DNA from: Sporotomaculum syntrophicum
Lineage (GTDB): Bacteria > Bacillota > Desulfotomaculia > Desulfotomaculales > Desulfallaceae
Assembly (NCBI RefSeq): GCF_009932395.1
Contig: NZ_LSRS01000001.1
Location: 214,864 to 278,863 of the forward strand
DNA: 64,000 bases
Direction of reading: 5' to 3'
Shown: positions 18,995-27,583 of the stretch, in pieces
How positions within the stretch are numbered: the first letter of the stretch is position 1
Layout of the letters: each line of letters starts with the position of its first letter
The notes under the pieces: model-generated
The model's database searches: none
What the model was told of the DNA's origin: nothing
Seen by the model: only the letters and a program-made list of their open reading frames with translations
Translations under genes and position numbers: made by a program

Positions 18995-19528
18995 TTATTC
19001 CACCCTGGGTTTAGCTGCTATAAAGCTTTCTACCGCTACCCGCACCTCGGATACAGTTATTCCCACTACCTGATAGATACGATCCTTCACCTCACGCTGA
19101 ATATCTTCTGAAACGGCAGGAATATTAATCTCCGGTGCAGTGTATAATCTTAAGTTCAGCGCAATGCCCTGAGATGATGACGCCACCTTGGCCTTAACTT
19201 CTTTAATTTCCGGTTTGGCAGCAGCCACTTTTTCCGCCAGTGCTTCTATAGCCGCCAAGGATACCCGCACCTGGCCCAGACCGCCTTCATGCACCACAGC
19301 TTGTCTTTTTCGTTCAGGCTTTAAAGCCCTCCATAACAGGCGCAAGCCCATAATAATGTACACCACCAGTAAGAGCCATAAAATTTCCTGGTAAGCAGGG
19401 GCATTGACCTCCTGCCAAAGCAGTAGTGCCGGCTCCGGCCAGCCGGCCAGAAAAATACCCAGTGCCAGGAAGAACAAAGTTAGGGTTACAGTATACAATA
19501 CAAGTATGCCACGGTCAAAGGGTCCCAT
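18995..19528 (-). CDS. amaP: AmaP-like alkaline shock membrane anchor
   Basis: About 178 residues. Two N-terminal membrane helices (about 8-30 and 49-67) are followed by a soluble Asp23-like domain (about 85-175) that would bind Asp23 and tether it to the membrane. The ATG at 19528 is preferred over the one two codons earlier because GGAGGATGTAC precedes it. It sits between asp23 and DUF2273. Confidence 0.88.
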   Translation of the reverse strand: MGPFDRGILVLYTVTLTLFFLALGIFLAGWPEPALLLWQEVNAPAYQEILWLLLVVYIIMGLRLLWRALKPERKRQAVVHEGGLGQVRVSLAAIEALAEKVAAAKPEIKEVKAKVASSSQGIALNLRLYTAPEINIPAVSEDIQREVKDRIYQVVGITVSEVRVAVESFIAAKPRVE

Positions 19529-19543
19529 GTACATCCTCCAGTT

Positions 19544-19924
19544 TTATTTTACCCTGTTATCTTCTTCATTTAATTCATTGGCAAACGCTACTCCTTGCAC
19601 ATTAACGTTTATTTCCACCACCGTTAGACCGGTCATTTTTTCCACGGCGCCTTTCACTGCATCCTGAATTTTAGCCGCTACTTCGGGAATGCTGGAACCG
19701 TACTCCACAACTATAAATATATCCACCGCTGCTTCTTTCTCTCCTACTTCCACTTTAACACCTTTGGAGAGGTTTTTCCGGCCTAATTTTTCGGCGATGC
19801 CGCCCACTACACCACTGCTCATACCAACCACGCCAGGAACTTCGGCAGCTGCCATCCCTGCAATAATGCGCACAACATCATCGGCGATACGTATGGAACC
19901 CAAACCATTTTTTTCTTCGCTCAT
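19544..19924 (-). CDS. Asp23/Gls24 family envelope stress protein
   Basis: About 126 residues. Asp23 family core: GSIRIADDVVRIIAGMAA, EVPGVVGMSSGVVGG, and VEYGSSIPEVAAKIQDAVK. These membrane-associated proteins accumulate on alkaline or cell-wall stress. The ATG at 19924 has a near-ideal site (AGGAGG, 8 nt spacing). A second site (GAGGGAGG) would allow a GTG start seven codons earlier. Confidence 0.92.
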   Translation of the reverse strand: MSEEKNGLGSIRIADDVVRIIAGMAAAEVPGVVGMSSGVVGGIAEKLGRKNLSKGVKVEVGEKEAAVDIFIVVEYGSSIPEVAAKIQDAVKGAVEKMTGLTVVEINVNVQGVAFANELNEEDNRVK

Positions 19925-19963
19925 GATTAATTCCTCCTGTTCCACGATGTAATCCTCCCTCAA

Positions 19964-20005
19964 AATAACTTAAGTTATTATACCAGAAGAGGCAAATTAC
20001 CGCAA
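19964..20005 (-). promoter_or_regulatory. asp23 operon promoter with overlapping palindrome
   Basis: Minus strand: TTGCGG (20000-20005), 17 bp, then extended -10 TGGTATAAT (TATAAT 19977-19982). A perfect 16-nt palindrome AATAACTTAAGTTATT (19964-19979) covers the end of the -10 and the start site, a typical place for a repressor operator. Confidence 0.62.
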
Positions 20006-20119
20006 TTGGACTAGTTTCTTAATTAATAGACTACAACTTCGCTTTAGCTCCCCTCTGATTTGCCGAGCAATCACCATATATATCCTCCCTCACTGCCGGT
20101 TCGCTTACCGGAAAGTGCG

Positions 20120-20149
20120 AAAAAAAACAGACCTCCTAAATAAGGCCTG
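20120..20149 (-). terminator. Intrinsic terminator after the carboxyltransferase gene
   Basis: Minus strand stem CAGGCCT/AGGTCTG (one G-T pair) at 20128-20134 and 20143-20149, followed by eight Ts. Confidence 0.82.
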
Positions 20150-20202
20150 CTTTAATAAAGATAGCTTAAATCAAGGAATAAATAATTAATCAGTTTACAA
20201 TA

Positions 20203-21597
20203 TTAAACGGGATTAACATTGGTGTCATCGTTCGCCGGCTCAAGCTCTTTAAGTTTTCTAGCCTTTCTTTCCTGTAAGAATTGCGGCGCCACTTGGGGGA
20301 ATAAAGCTACCGAAACCACATCTTCGGGTTTTTCAATTAAATCTCCGCCCAATTCTCTGGCAGCCGGCAGCTCCGGCTCGATTAAGTCTGCCGGGCGGCA
20401 TTCGATGGGCTCCTCGTCGCCAATAATCATCTTGCGCACATCTTCATTAACCGGCGCCGGGGGCCGGCCATAATAACCGCGCATGTACTGTTTGGATTCG
20501 CTTGTAGCCATTAAATAACGCTGCCCGAAGATTACGTTGAAGGCCGCCTGAGAGCCCACAATTTGACTGGTGGGAGTGACTAGCGGCGGGAAGCCAAAGT
20601 CTTCACGCACCCGGGGTACTTCGGCCAGCACCTCAGGCAATTTATCCAGAGCATTTTGTTCTTTAAGCTGGTTGATGAAGTTAGAAATCATGCCGCCAGG
20701 AATTTGATAAATTAAAACATTGGTATCAGGGCTGCAGCTGGCGTGATCGAATTCCGTATAATTCGCCCGAACACCCTTGAAGTACTCGGCAATTTCGGAA
20801 AGTAGCTCAATATTTAGCCCGGTATCATAAGGGGTTTCCTGAAGCGCACAGACCATGCTTTCGGTGCAAGGCTGTGAGCTTTGTGAGGACATGGTGGAAA
20901 TGGCACAGTCAATTACATCAACGCCGGCTTCTGCAGCCTTTAAATAAGACATCGCAGCCATGCCGCTGGAGTAATGGCAGTGCAGCTGCACCATGACACC
21001 TAGATTTTCTTTCCAGCCCTTGACAATTTCATAAGCAGGCTTCGGAGCCAAAATACCCGCCATGTCTTTTAAGCAGATCGAATCAACGCCCAGCTCAACA
21101 AGTTCTTTACCGGTACGCATATAAAAATCGTAATCATGTACCGGACTAATGGTATAAACCACTGTAGCCTGAGCATGAGCTCCTTCCCGCTTAACATACT
21201 CAATAGATTTCTCCATGTTGCGGATATCATTTAAAGCATCAAAGATTCTGAAGATATCCATCCCGTTTTCTACGGCCCTTTTAACAAACTCTTCCAGCAC
21301 GTCATCTGCGTAATGCTTGTAACCTACCACGTTTTGGGCACGCAGCAACATCTGCAGTTTGGTGTTTTTCATCCGGCGCCTGATAGCCCTCAGTCTTTCC
21401 CAGGGATCCTCATTGAGGAAGCGCATACAAGTATCGAAGGTAGCGCCTCCCCACATCTCTATGGAGTTGTACCCAACCTGATCCACCTTTTCCAAGATAG
21501 GCAGCATATGTTCTGTCCTCATACGTGTGGCCAGTAAGGACTGATGACCATCTCTCAAAGTGGTATCTGTAATCATGACTTTCCTGGTTTCTGCCAA
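20203..21597 (-). CDS. oadA: Pyruvate/oxaloacetate carboxyltransferase subunit (OadA/PycB type)
   Basis: 464 residues. A TIM-barrel carboxyltransferase with TDTTLRDGHQSLLATRM at the start, CLKDMAGILAP (carbamylated-lysine-type metal site) and QLHCHYSSGM, followed by a conserved PYC/OADA domain. It lacks the C-terminal biotin-carrier MKM domain, so biotin must come from a separate protein that is not in the window. It transfers CO2 between biotin and pyruvate; decarboxylase, pyruvate carboxylase subunit B and transcarboxylase subunit are all possible. The TTG start has AGGGAGGG 7 nt upstream. Confidence 0.88.
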   Translation of the reverse strand: MAETRKVMITDTTLRDGHQSLLATRMRTEHMLPILEKVDQVGYNSIEMWGGATFDTCMRFLNEDPWERLRAIRRRMKNTKLQMLLRAQNVVGYKHYADDVLEEFVKRAVENGMDIFRIFDALNDIRNMEKSIEYVKREGAHAQATVVYTISPVHDYDFYMRTGKELVELGVDSICLKDMAGILAPKPAYEIVKGWKENLGVMVQLHCHYSSGMAAMSYLKAAEAGVDVIDCAISTMSSQSSQPCTESMVCALQETPYDTGLNIELLSEIAEYFKGVRANYTEFDHASCSPDTNVLIYQIPGGMISNFINQLKEQNALDKLPEVLAEVPRVREDFGFPPLVTPTSQIVGSQAAFNVIFGQRYLMATSESKQYMRGYYGRPPAPVNEDVRKMIIGDEEPIECRPADLIEPELPAARELGGDLIEKPEDVVSVALFPQVAPQFLQERKARKLKELEPANDDTNVNPV

Positions 21598-22009
21598 AAT
21601 ATTACCCTCCCTAATTACATTTACATTTATACTTTCAGGGATAATGTCCTTAATAGGCGCTGGCTCCCTGTGTAAAGTTCATGGTTTTATCGTTATAAGA
21701 TACTCAATTACCCAGTAAATCAACTTAATAAAAAAGTCAGGCTGCTAGAAGTTAACAACCTGGTTAACAAATTTATTATATATCTGTGCTTAAAAAAATT
21801 AAATAGATTTACAGCAAGTATACAATATATTAAAAAAATACCTGCCATATACAGTACCATAAATGCTACACATTTACAATCTTCACACACGGCAGACATA
21901 GCCAGGGTGGGTAACCAGTTTAATACATAGTATGACGTTATAAGTAAACCGGGAATAAATACATACGTATCAGTTCCCGGTTATGCACTACATACATTTT
22001 TATAGTTTT
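21598..22009 (-). other. Intergenic region between spoIIIAH and oadA
   Basis: AT-rich, no gene seen. It holds a stem-loop just after spoIIIAH (AACCGGGAA/TTCCCGGTT, 21948-21956 with 21975-21983, no T-tract), the terminator at 21729-21762, and a weak oadA promoter candidate (TTTACT, 16 bp, TATAAC, about 21690-21717 on the minus strand). Confidence 0.45.
21729..21762 (-). terminator. Likely terminator of the spoIIIA operon
   Basis: Minus strand stem CAGGTTG/CAGCCTG (one G-T pair; 21738-21744 with 21756-21762), 11-nt loop, then ACTTTTTTATT. Confidence 0.65.
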
Positions 22010-22597
22010 CTAGTTCTCTCTGGTAATGACAATTACACCGTCTTCGGCTACGCCGGTAGTCTTTGCCACCAACTCGGCAATTGCCGAATTATCTGTCTCG
22101 GATGCCATATTTTTACCGGGACGCAGAATCACGGTAACGGTATCACTATCTAAAAACACAGCGGCATCTTGATAACCCTTGGCCCGAATTAAATTTTCCA
22201 GCTCCATTTCCTGGGATACTTGACCGCTTAATTGCATCATCCTTTCCTGGGCAGTTTTACGCACATCTTCATCTGTCTCGGAGTTCAGCACTTCACGCAA
22301 AGTTTCCATTTCCTTGCCTCTAGCCTGCTCCAGGCTCAAACGAGCCTCAACAAAATAAGAACCGTCGGCAGTATTCTCCGGAGCATTGAGCGATGCTTGT
22401 CCGGCATCACCTGCTGCATCGACCTCACCATTTTCTGACTGATTTAGGGTTACCGTGGTAGGAGCAGAAGCGTTTTCCTGCAAACCAATCACCTTTTGAG
22501 CTAAACCGCCGAACCCAACAGCACAAAAAGCAATACCCATCACTATCAGAAAAACTAAGAATATTTTTTTACGGTCTAATTTTATCACTGTAATCAA
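22010..22597 (-). CDS. spoIIIAH: Stage III sporulation protein AH
   Basis: 195 residues with one membrane helix at about 12-32 and an extracytoplasmic C-terminal YscJ/FliF-like ring-building domain. SpoIIIAH in the mother cell pairs with forespore SpoIIQ to bridge the two membranes of the engulfed forespore. Identified by position as last gene of the operon, topology and length. It starts 2 nt after spoIIIAG. Confidence 0.9.
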   Translation of the reverse strand: MITVIKLDRKKIFLVFLIVMGIAFCAVGFGGLAQKVIGLQENASAPTTVTLNQSENGEVDAAGDAGQASLNAPENTADGSYFVEARLSLEQARGKEMETLREVLNSETDEDVRKTAQERMMQLSGQVSQEMELENLIRAKGYQDAAVFLDSDTVTVILRPGKNMASETDNSAIAELVAKTTGVAEDGVIVITREN

Positions 22598-22599
22598 CC

Positions 22600-23235
22600 C
22601 TAGAAACCCTCCTTCATTGGCAGTACGATAATCCTATGCGGTTCCACACCCAGGGCAACCTGTACCGCCCGGAATAAATCTGCCTTTACCCGGGGTGTAC
22701 CTGCCCCCTGGGCTACCACCATGATACCCGCTACATCTGGCGCAACTTCCTTTTGCACCACCGGCTTTTCCAGCCCCTGATCACCCCGGGCAATTACTAC
22801 CGTGCTGGAATCGGTGTTTTCGGTGATCTGCCGTGAACCACCCCCCTGATCCTTCTCCTGGGTAGTTTTAAGACCCGTGGTGGTATTAATGGCATAATCA
22901 TTATTGGTAGAAGAAGCCAGCTGTACGGTAACTTCCACCTTACCTGCTCCGGCCACCTGTTCCAGCATGTGGCGCAATTCCATTGCTAATTCCTCTTCCT
23001 CCCTGGTCATCAATGAATTTGAAACGACACTGGGCTTACTGGTTCCGCCGGTCATTTCGCTATCCAGCGGGGCTTTTTCGGATTTTGTACTGAATACGCT
23101 GCTATCACAGCTGCCTAACAACATTAACATAACACCCAGGAGCAGCAGCAATCCTATCGACCAGAACTTCTTATTCTTGGGATTAAATAAATCTGTACCG
23201 TTCATGTTCTCACCTCCGTTATTACTGAAACTCAT
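22600..23235 (-). CDS. spoIIIAG: Stage III sporulation protein AG
   Basis: 211 residues: one membrane helix (about 27-44), a variable linker, then the ring-forming domain with the conserved EVTVQLAS and DVAGIMVVAQGA segments. SpoIIIAG builds the large central ring of the feeding-tube channel. It overlaps spoIIIAF by 14 nt. Confidence 0.92.
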   Translation of the reverse strand: MSFSNNGGENMNGTDLFNPKNKKFWSIGLLLLLGVMLMLLGSCDSSVFSTKSEKAPLDSEMTGGTSKPSVVSNSLMTREEEELAMELRHMLEQVAGAGKVEVTVQLASSTNNDYAINTTTGLKTTQEKDQGGGSRQITENTDSSTVVIARGDQGLEKPVVQKEVAPDVAGIMVVAQGAGTPRVKADLFRAVQVALGVEPHRIIVLPMKEGF

Positions 23236-23878
23236 ATTTAACTTGATCAGGCTTAAGATTATAGAATTCGGCTATCACCCCGGTCAGCTCAGCAGCTATT
23301 TTTTTTTGCTCCGGCGTAGCCTCGTTAACCCGGCTAAACTCATGCACATCGGTTTTTTCACCCAGCTCAACCACCACCGGCTGCACATCCAAAGCTCCGC
23401 TCTCGTTATCGGTGAAATTAAGGCCCTCCTTAGCTCCGCCTGCCGGTTCTTTATCTCCCGCCAGAAATACAATGGTGATTTCTTTAATGTCACTGTTTTC
23501 TCTATCAACATTTACCCGGGCATCCACCGCTTGCACCTCCGAATTCATGTTAACCAGAGCCAGCACCTGCCCGGACAGCCCTTCGCAGTATTGCTGCTCG
23601 GCCTTGTCCCGATTGATAGCCGACAGTTCCTCACCTGCAGCCATGATATCCTCAAGCGGCGGCGCCCCGGTATCGGACACGGTCACCGCAGGCACTTCCT
23701 GCATAAACTGGCTGTTCACCACCCCGGCTGCTGCTTGCAATACCGCCATAATAATTAACAGACCTATCACCATTTTGACATAGCGGCGCATATCCCCGTT
23801 GGGCAGCAGCATTTCCACCAGCACGGCCAGCACTACAATTACAATTATCGTTTGAATCAGTTCACGGAGTACATCCAT
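23222..23878 (-). CDS. spoIIIAF: Stage III sporulation protein AF
   Basis: 218 residues, two N-terminal membrane helices (about 11-27 and 37-54; MLLPNGDMRRYVKMVIGLL between and across) and a soluble C-terminal domain exposed between the membranes. Part of the SpoIIIA secretion-like complex. Overlaps spoIIIAG; separated from AE by 16 nt. Confidence 0.92.
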   Translation of the reverse strand: MDVLRELIQTIIVIVVLAVLVEMLLPNGDMRRYVKMVIGLLIIMAVLQAAAGVVNSQFMQEVPAVTVSDTGAPPLEDIMAAGEELSAINRDKAEQQYCEGLSGQVLALVNMNSEVQAVDARVNVDRENSDIKEITIVFLAGDKEPAGGAKEGLNFTDNESGALDVQPVVVELGEKTDVHEFSRVNEATPEQKKIAAELTGVIAEFYNLKPDQVKYEFQ

Positions 23879-23894
23879 ACCACCGCCCCCAAAC

Positions 23895-25097
23895 TTAATG
23901 TAGCATCACCGTGATATTTCCCAACCCCACCACAATGGCCAGAGAAAAAAAGAACAACAGACCAACCATCGCCACAGCGCCAAAAACTGTAAGCAAACTA
24001 CCACCCAGCGTGTTTAAACAATTGCTGATCTTATCTTCACCTACAGGCTGGATCACCGCTCCGGCCAGTTTATAAATAAAAGCAATAGTCACTATTTTTA
24101 CCAGAGGGACCACCAGCAGCATGATGATAATGAGCACTCCTGCAATACCTACCGCGTTTTTCATCAGCAGCGACGACCTGATTACCGCCTCCAAAGCATC
24201 GCTGAACACACCGCCCACTACGGGAATAAAGGTATTTGTGGCAAACTTGGCCGTGCGAAAAGTTAAGCTGTCCGCCACCGCTCCGGCTACCCCCTGCAAG
24301 GCCATAACTCCCAAAAATATGGTGCTCATCAGGCCCATTACGCTCATAGCCACGGTTTTTAATAAGCCGGCCAGTTTGGACACCTGAAAATGCTCAGACA
24401 ACCCGCTCACTATTTCCAGTACCGCAGCAAAAAATATCAGCGGGAGGATAACATTATTAATAATCGTACCAAAGGCAGCAATGGTGATAAAAATAATCGG
24501 ATGAAATATTGCCGCCGAGGCAATTCCACCTACCGCAACCAGCAGGGTCAACAAGAGCGGCAGCAAGGCCTGCATAAAGGTGACCATATGCTCCACTACT
24601 TCCCTGCCCAGCTGGATGGCCATACCAAAGGAACCGACAGCAATGGTTATCAGCACCAGGTAAGCCACCATATGAGTAAGCTGCCCGGTGGTTCCCTTTT
24701 CAAAGGCACCTGTAATATTGGTCAGTACCGCACAAATCACCGCCAGTACAACCAGTTTCCCCAGCAATGCTGAGTTGGCCACCACTTCACGGAATAAATA
24801 ATTAATGCACTGGTTAAATATCTCGGTAGGCTGCATGGATATTCGACCGGTGGCCAGGCCGGTGACCAACGCCTTAAAATCGGTTTCCGGCAGGGCACTT
24901 TGCAGATCATGATCCATACGGTTGACAAACCGCTGGACTTCGCCCATATCCAACTTACCCACCTGCTCGTCCACTTCCCCGGCGCTCTCGGGAGCCGCCC
25001 AGGCTGCCAGGGGCATGGCAAGAGTTAATCCTATATAAAGGGTTAAAAACAACAGCGAGCCCCAAATGCGGCTATGATAGGTTGCTTTATAGCTCAT
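23895..25097 (-). CDS. spoIIIAE: Stage III sporulation protein AE
   Basis: 400 residues with a signal-peptide-like N-terminus and about eight membrane helices. It is the main polytopic subunit of the SpoIIIA complex in the mother-cell-derived membrane around the forespore. Conserved segments include LGVMALQGVAGAVADSLTFR and FIPVVGGVFSDALEAV. Confidence 0.94.
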   Translation of the reverse strand: MSYKATYHSRIWGSLLFLTLYIGLTLAMPLAAWAAPESAGEVDEQVGKLDMGEVQRFVNRMDHDLQSALPETDFKALVTGLATGRISMQPTEIFNQCINYLFREVVANSALLGKLVVLAVICAVLTNITGAFEKGTTGQLTHMVAYLVLITIAVGSFGMAIQLGREVVEHMVTFMQALLPLLLTLLVAVGGIASAAIFHPIIFITIAAFGTIINNVILPLIFFAAVLEIVSGLSEHFQVSKLAGLLKTVAMSVMGLMSTIFLGVMALQGVAGAVADSLTFRTAKFATNTFIPVVGGVFSDALEAVIRSSLLMKNAVGIAGVLIIIMLLVVPLVKIVTIAFIYKLAGAVIQPVGEDKISNCLNTLGGSLLTVFGAVAMVGLLFFFSLAIVVGLGNITVMLH

Positions 25098-25111
25098 GCT
25101 TTTTTCCCCCC

Positions 25112-25498
25112 TTATGGCACCAGCCGCAACAGTGCCTGAAGCACCGCTACCACAATGGGCACCGCCAGCACCAGTACCATAATTTTGGCAGCCAGTTCAA
25201 TTTTGGTGGCAAAGGCGCCTTGATCGGCATCCCGGCAGATCTGGGCAATAAAATCTGCGATATAAGCAATACCGATGATTTTAAGCAATGTGCCCAGGTA
25301 AATAGTGCTGATGTCGGCTCTTTCCGATAGCTGCTGCAGGATGTCCACAATAGCCCCAATTTTACCCAGGACCAGCAGGAATATGATTACGCCTACTGCA
25401 ATACTAAGCAGCACTGCCATGGGCGGCGATTTTTGTTTCAGCACCACGGCCAGCACCGCGCCGGTTAGAGCGATACCGGATATCTGTAAAATATCCAT
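25112..25498 (-). CDS. spoIIIAD: Stage III sporulation protein AD
   Basis: 128 residues, four membrane helices, with the family segment IIGIAYIADFIAQICRDADQ. AC and AD resemble each other and FliQ-type export components. 14 nt upstream of AE. Confidence 0.94.
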   Translation of the reverse strand: MDILQISGIALTGAVLAVVLKQKSPPMAVLLSIAVGVIIFLLVLGKIGAIVDILQQLSERADISTIYLGTLLKIIGIAYIADFIAQICRDADQGAFATKIELAAKIMVLVLAVPIVVAVLQALLRLVP

Positions 25499-25509
25499 AC
25501 CACCACCGC

Positions 25510-25713
25510 CTAGAATAATTTAAAAACTGTTTTGACCTCGTCGAAAAGGGTGCCCAGCATTTGGATCACCATGATCAACACCACTGCAATACCCGTTAGA
25601 GTCACTGCAAAACCATAGTCTTCTTTGCCAGAATTTTTCAGCACCATTGTAGCTACGGCAACTAAAATGCCAATACCTGCAATTTTAAAGATTAAATCAA
25701 TGTTGGCACCCAT
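25510..25713 (-). CDS. spoIIIAC: Stage III sporulation protein AC
   Basis: 67 residues, two membrane helices (IAGIGILVAVATMVL, then TGIAVVLIMVIQML). An upstream ATG in frame at 25752 exists, but AAGGAGG lies 10 nt before the ATG at 25713, which gives the family-typical length. An unusual gap with hairpins separates it from spoIIIAB. Confidence 0.93.
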   Translation of the reverse strand: MGANIDLIFKIAGIGILVAVATMVLKNSGKEDYGFAVTLTGIAVVLIMVIQMLGTLFDEVKTVFKLF

Positions 25714-25770
25714 TATGAACATTCCTCCTTTTTTACTTGACTTACTTGTCATAAGTCTCCCGCATTAATT

Positions 25771-25799
25771 GGGGACATTCCTTGCCAAGGTGTGTCCCC
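25771..25799. repeat. REP-like imperfect hairpin inside the spoIIIA operon
   Basis: GGGGACA (25771-25777) pairs with TGTCCCC (25793-25799); inside, CCTT/AAGG extend the stem past a 2-nt mismatch. Such GGGGACA...TGTCCCC palindromes resemble REP/MITE units in Bacillota. Only one copy was noticed in the window. Confidence 0.5.
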
Positions 25800-25860
25800 T
25801 GACCGCTTAAGTGAGAGTACAACGCCAATTAAGTCATGCATTTGCAGTTCTAAAATTCAT

Positions 25861-25878
25861 GGGGAGCTAAATCTCCCC
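25861..25878. repeat. Short hairpin between spoIIIAB and spoIIIAC
   Basis: Perfect 6-bp inverted repeat GGGGAG/CTCCCC with a 6-nt loop, 20 nt downstream of the spoIIIAB stop. No T-tract follows on the minus strand, so it is more likely an RNA-processing or pausing element than a terminator. Confidence 0.5.
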
Positions 25879-25896
25879 CTGAATTAAGAACTTGCT

Positions 25897-26415
25897 TCAA
25901 TAAAGCGCCAGAACAATAACCAGCCCGCCTAACAACCCCATATAATTCCACATTTTTACGTTTTTAGCTGCCGCCTCTTCGGCTATCGCCATAGCAGTTT
26001 TTAACTGTTCTGCAGCCAGGCGCAGGTGCTTGTTTTGATCTTCCCGGTCCGACATACCCAGATTGTTGCCTAACCCTCGCAAGATACTCAAATCACCTGG
26101 CCCCAGTGCACTGCGCCGGCTATAAACCTCAAGGGCACCATGCCAGGCTTCCCTGGCGGAACAGCCCCGGTGGGCACCCAGCTCAGCGGCCACTTGACGG
26201 AAAAAAGAAGCTGCCGGTACACCTACTTGTTCAGCTACCCCACTTAGCGCCTCGGGCAATGGTGTGGCTGCGTAAGTGATTTCAGTTTCCAGCAATTGCA
26301 GTGCTGAAATAAACTGGCGCAGTTCCACCGGTCTGCCGGCATAAGACCTGGAAACCTGCCAGCCGGCCAGCCCTCCGGCTACCACTACCAGCAGTCCGCC
26401 AATCAGCTTTAACAC
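25897..26415 (-). CDS. spoIIIAB: Stage III sporulation protein AB
   Basis: 172 residues: N-terminal membrane helix with RPVELRQFISALQLLETEI right after it, a helical soluble domain with family resemblance to GspF-type proteins, and a C-terminal membrane helix ending GLVIVLALY. It overlaps spoIIIAA by 7 nt. Confidence 0.93.
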   Translation of the reverse strand: MLKLIGGLLVVVAGGLAGWQVSRSYAGRPVELRQFISALQLLETEITYAATPLPEALSGVAEQVGVPAASFFRQVAAELGAHRGCSAREAWHGALEVYSRRSALGPGDLSILRGLGNNLGMSDREDQNKHLRLAAEQLKTAMAIAEEAAAKNVKMWNYMGLLGGLVIVLALY

Positions 26416-27446
26416 ATTTTCACCCCCAAGTTTGGCAGATCCGCACCACTGAATATTTTTTCCACCGTGCCCACCCCCCGAGAACGGCCCAGAAGTACAA
26501 ACCTTTCAATCACATTAAGCTGCAGCAAGTATTTGAGAGCCGGGCGATTAGCTAATTCCCTGAGCGATGAACCATGTATAGTGACGATGACGCGCACTCC
26601 CGCATTGAACACCTCTTCCAGCGCATGAATATCCTCCATGCTGCCGATTTCATCGGTAACAATCACATCCGGGGACATAGCCCGCAGGAGCATCATCATA
26701 CCCTGCGCCTTGGGGCAACCATCCAACACATCCGTCCTCACCCCCACATCCATTTGTGGCACCCCTCGGTAACACCCGGCAATTTCCGAACGCTCGTCCA
26801 CCACACCCACCGTCCGCCCGGCCAATTGCATACCCGGCAATCCATTGCTCACCTGGCGCACCAGGTCCCGCAGAAGCGTGGTTTTACCGCAGCGGGGAGG
26901 CGAAAAAATTACTGTATGATAAACATTCTGCGCTTGGTGTTCAATCAAATGCTTAATCAATCCATTAGCCGCACCTTTAATCTCCCGGCACACACGAATG
27001 TTTAATCCAGACAGGTACTTTAGTGTTTTCACACGTCCATTTTCCAGCACGGCCTTGCCGGTAAGCCCGACTCTGTGCCCGCCTGGCAATGTGACATAGC
27101 CGTTTTTAAACTCTTCCTCCAGGGCATACAATGAAGAATTGCTGATATTATGCAATACCTTTACCAGATCGGCAGCGTCAATCAGATATGCTCCATCCGG
27201 CACAGATACCGGCGTCCCATCCTGTCGCAGGAAGTAATCACTGCCCCCCAGGCCAAGCATCAAAGGCCTGTCCCGGCGCAGCCTAATTTCCTCTAACTCA
27301 TTAAGATAGCGGGGCGGCACCCGGGCGATCAACTCCGCCAAATTGGACGGCAACATAGCTGCAATCTGCCACCACCCACCGGCAGGGCGTTGAATAGGTT
27401 CGGCCGAGTCATACAACACCGGTTTAGTGATCAGATATTTGCTCAA
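26409..27446 (-). CDS. spoIIIAA: Stage III sporulation protein AA (ATPase)
   Basis: About 345 residues. AAA-type secretion-ATPase fold with Walker A FSPPRCGKTTLLRDL and Walker B-like region VIVTDEIGSMEDI, needed for forespore gene expression after engulfment. The frame is open to a TTG at 27470 with no ribosome site; TTG at 27446 has GGAGGTAGG 4-7 nt ahead and is preferred. First gene of the eight-gene operon. Confidence 0.94.
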   Translation of the reverse strand: MSKYLITKPVLYDSAEPIQRPAGGWWQIAAMLPSNLAELIARVPPRYLNELEEIRLRRDRPLMLGLGGSDYFLRQDGTPVSVPDGAYLIDAADLVKVLHNISNSSLYALEEEFKNGYVTLPGGHRVGLTGKAVLENGRVKTLKYLSGLNIRVCREIKGAANGLIKHLIEHQAQNVYHTVIFSPPRCGKTTLLRDLVRQVSNGLPGMQLAGRTVGVVDERSEIAGCYRGVPQMDVGVRTDVLDGCPKAQGMMMLLRAMSPDVIVTDEIGSMEDIHALEEVFNAGVRVIVTIHGSSLRELANRPALKYLLQLNVIERFVLLGRSRGVGTVEKIFSGADLPNLGVKMC

Positions 27447-27484
27447 TTTACCTACCTCCAGCCCAGACAAGGTTTTGTTATTAT

Positions 27485-27513
27485 ACTTTATTTACTAGAT
27501 TGGTAAAATATGC
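27485..27513 (-). promoter_or_regulatory. Candidate sigma-E promoter of spoIIIA operon
   Basis: Minus strand GCATATT (27507-27513) matches the sigma-E -35; after 14 bp comes AATAAAGT (27485-27492), a partial match to CATACAAT. Spacing and position (about 30 nt upstream of the ribosome site, just past a terminator) fit the known mother-cell control of this operon. Confidence 0.5.
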
Positions 27514-27522
27514 CCTTTGAAA

Positions 27523-27556
27523 TAAAAAAAAGCCTCCTTGCCAAAGCAAGGAGCAG
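27523..27556 (-). terminator. Intrinsic terminator after the CD1247-type gene
   Basis: Minus strand stem CTCCTTGC/GCAAGGAG (27546-27553 with 27534-27541), 4-nt loop, then eight Ts. Confidence 0.87.
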
Positions 27557-27583
27557 CTTGGTTTAACAGAATAATTTGGTAGT

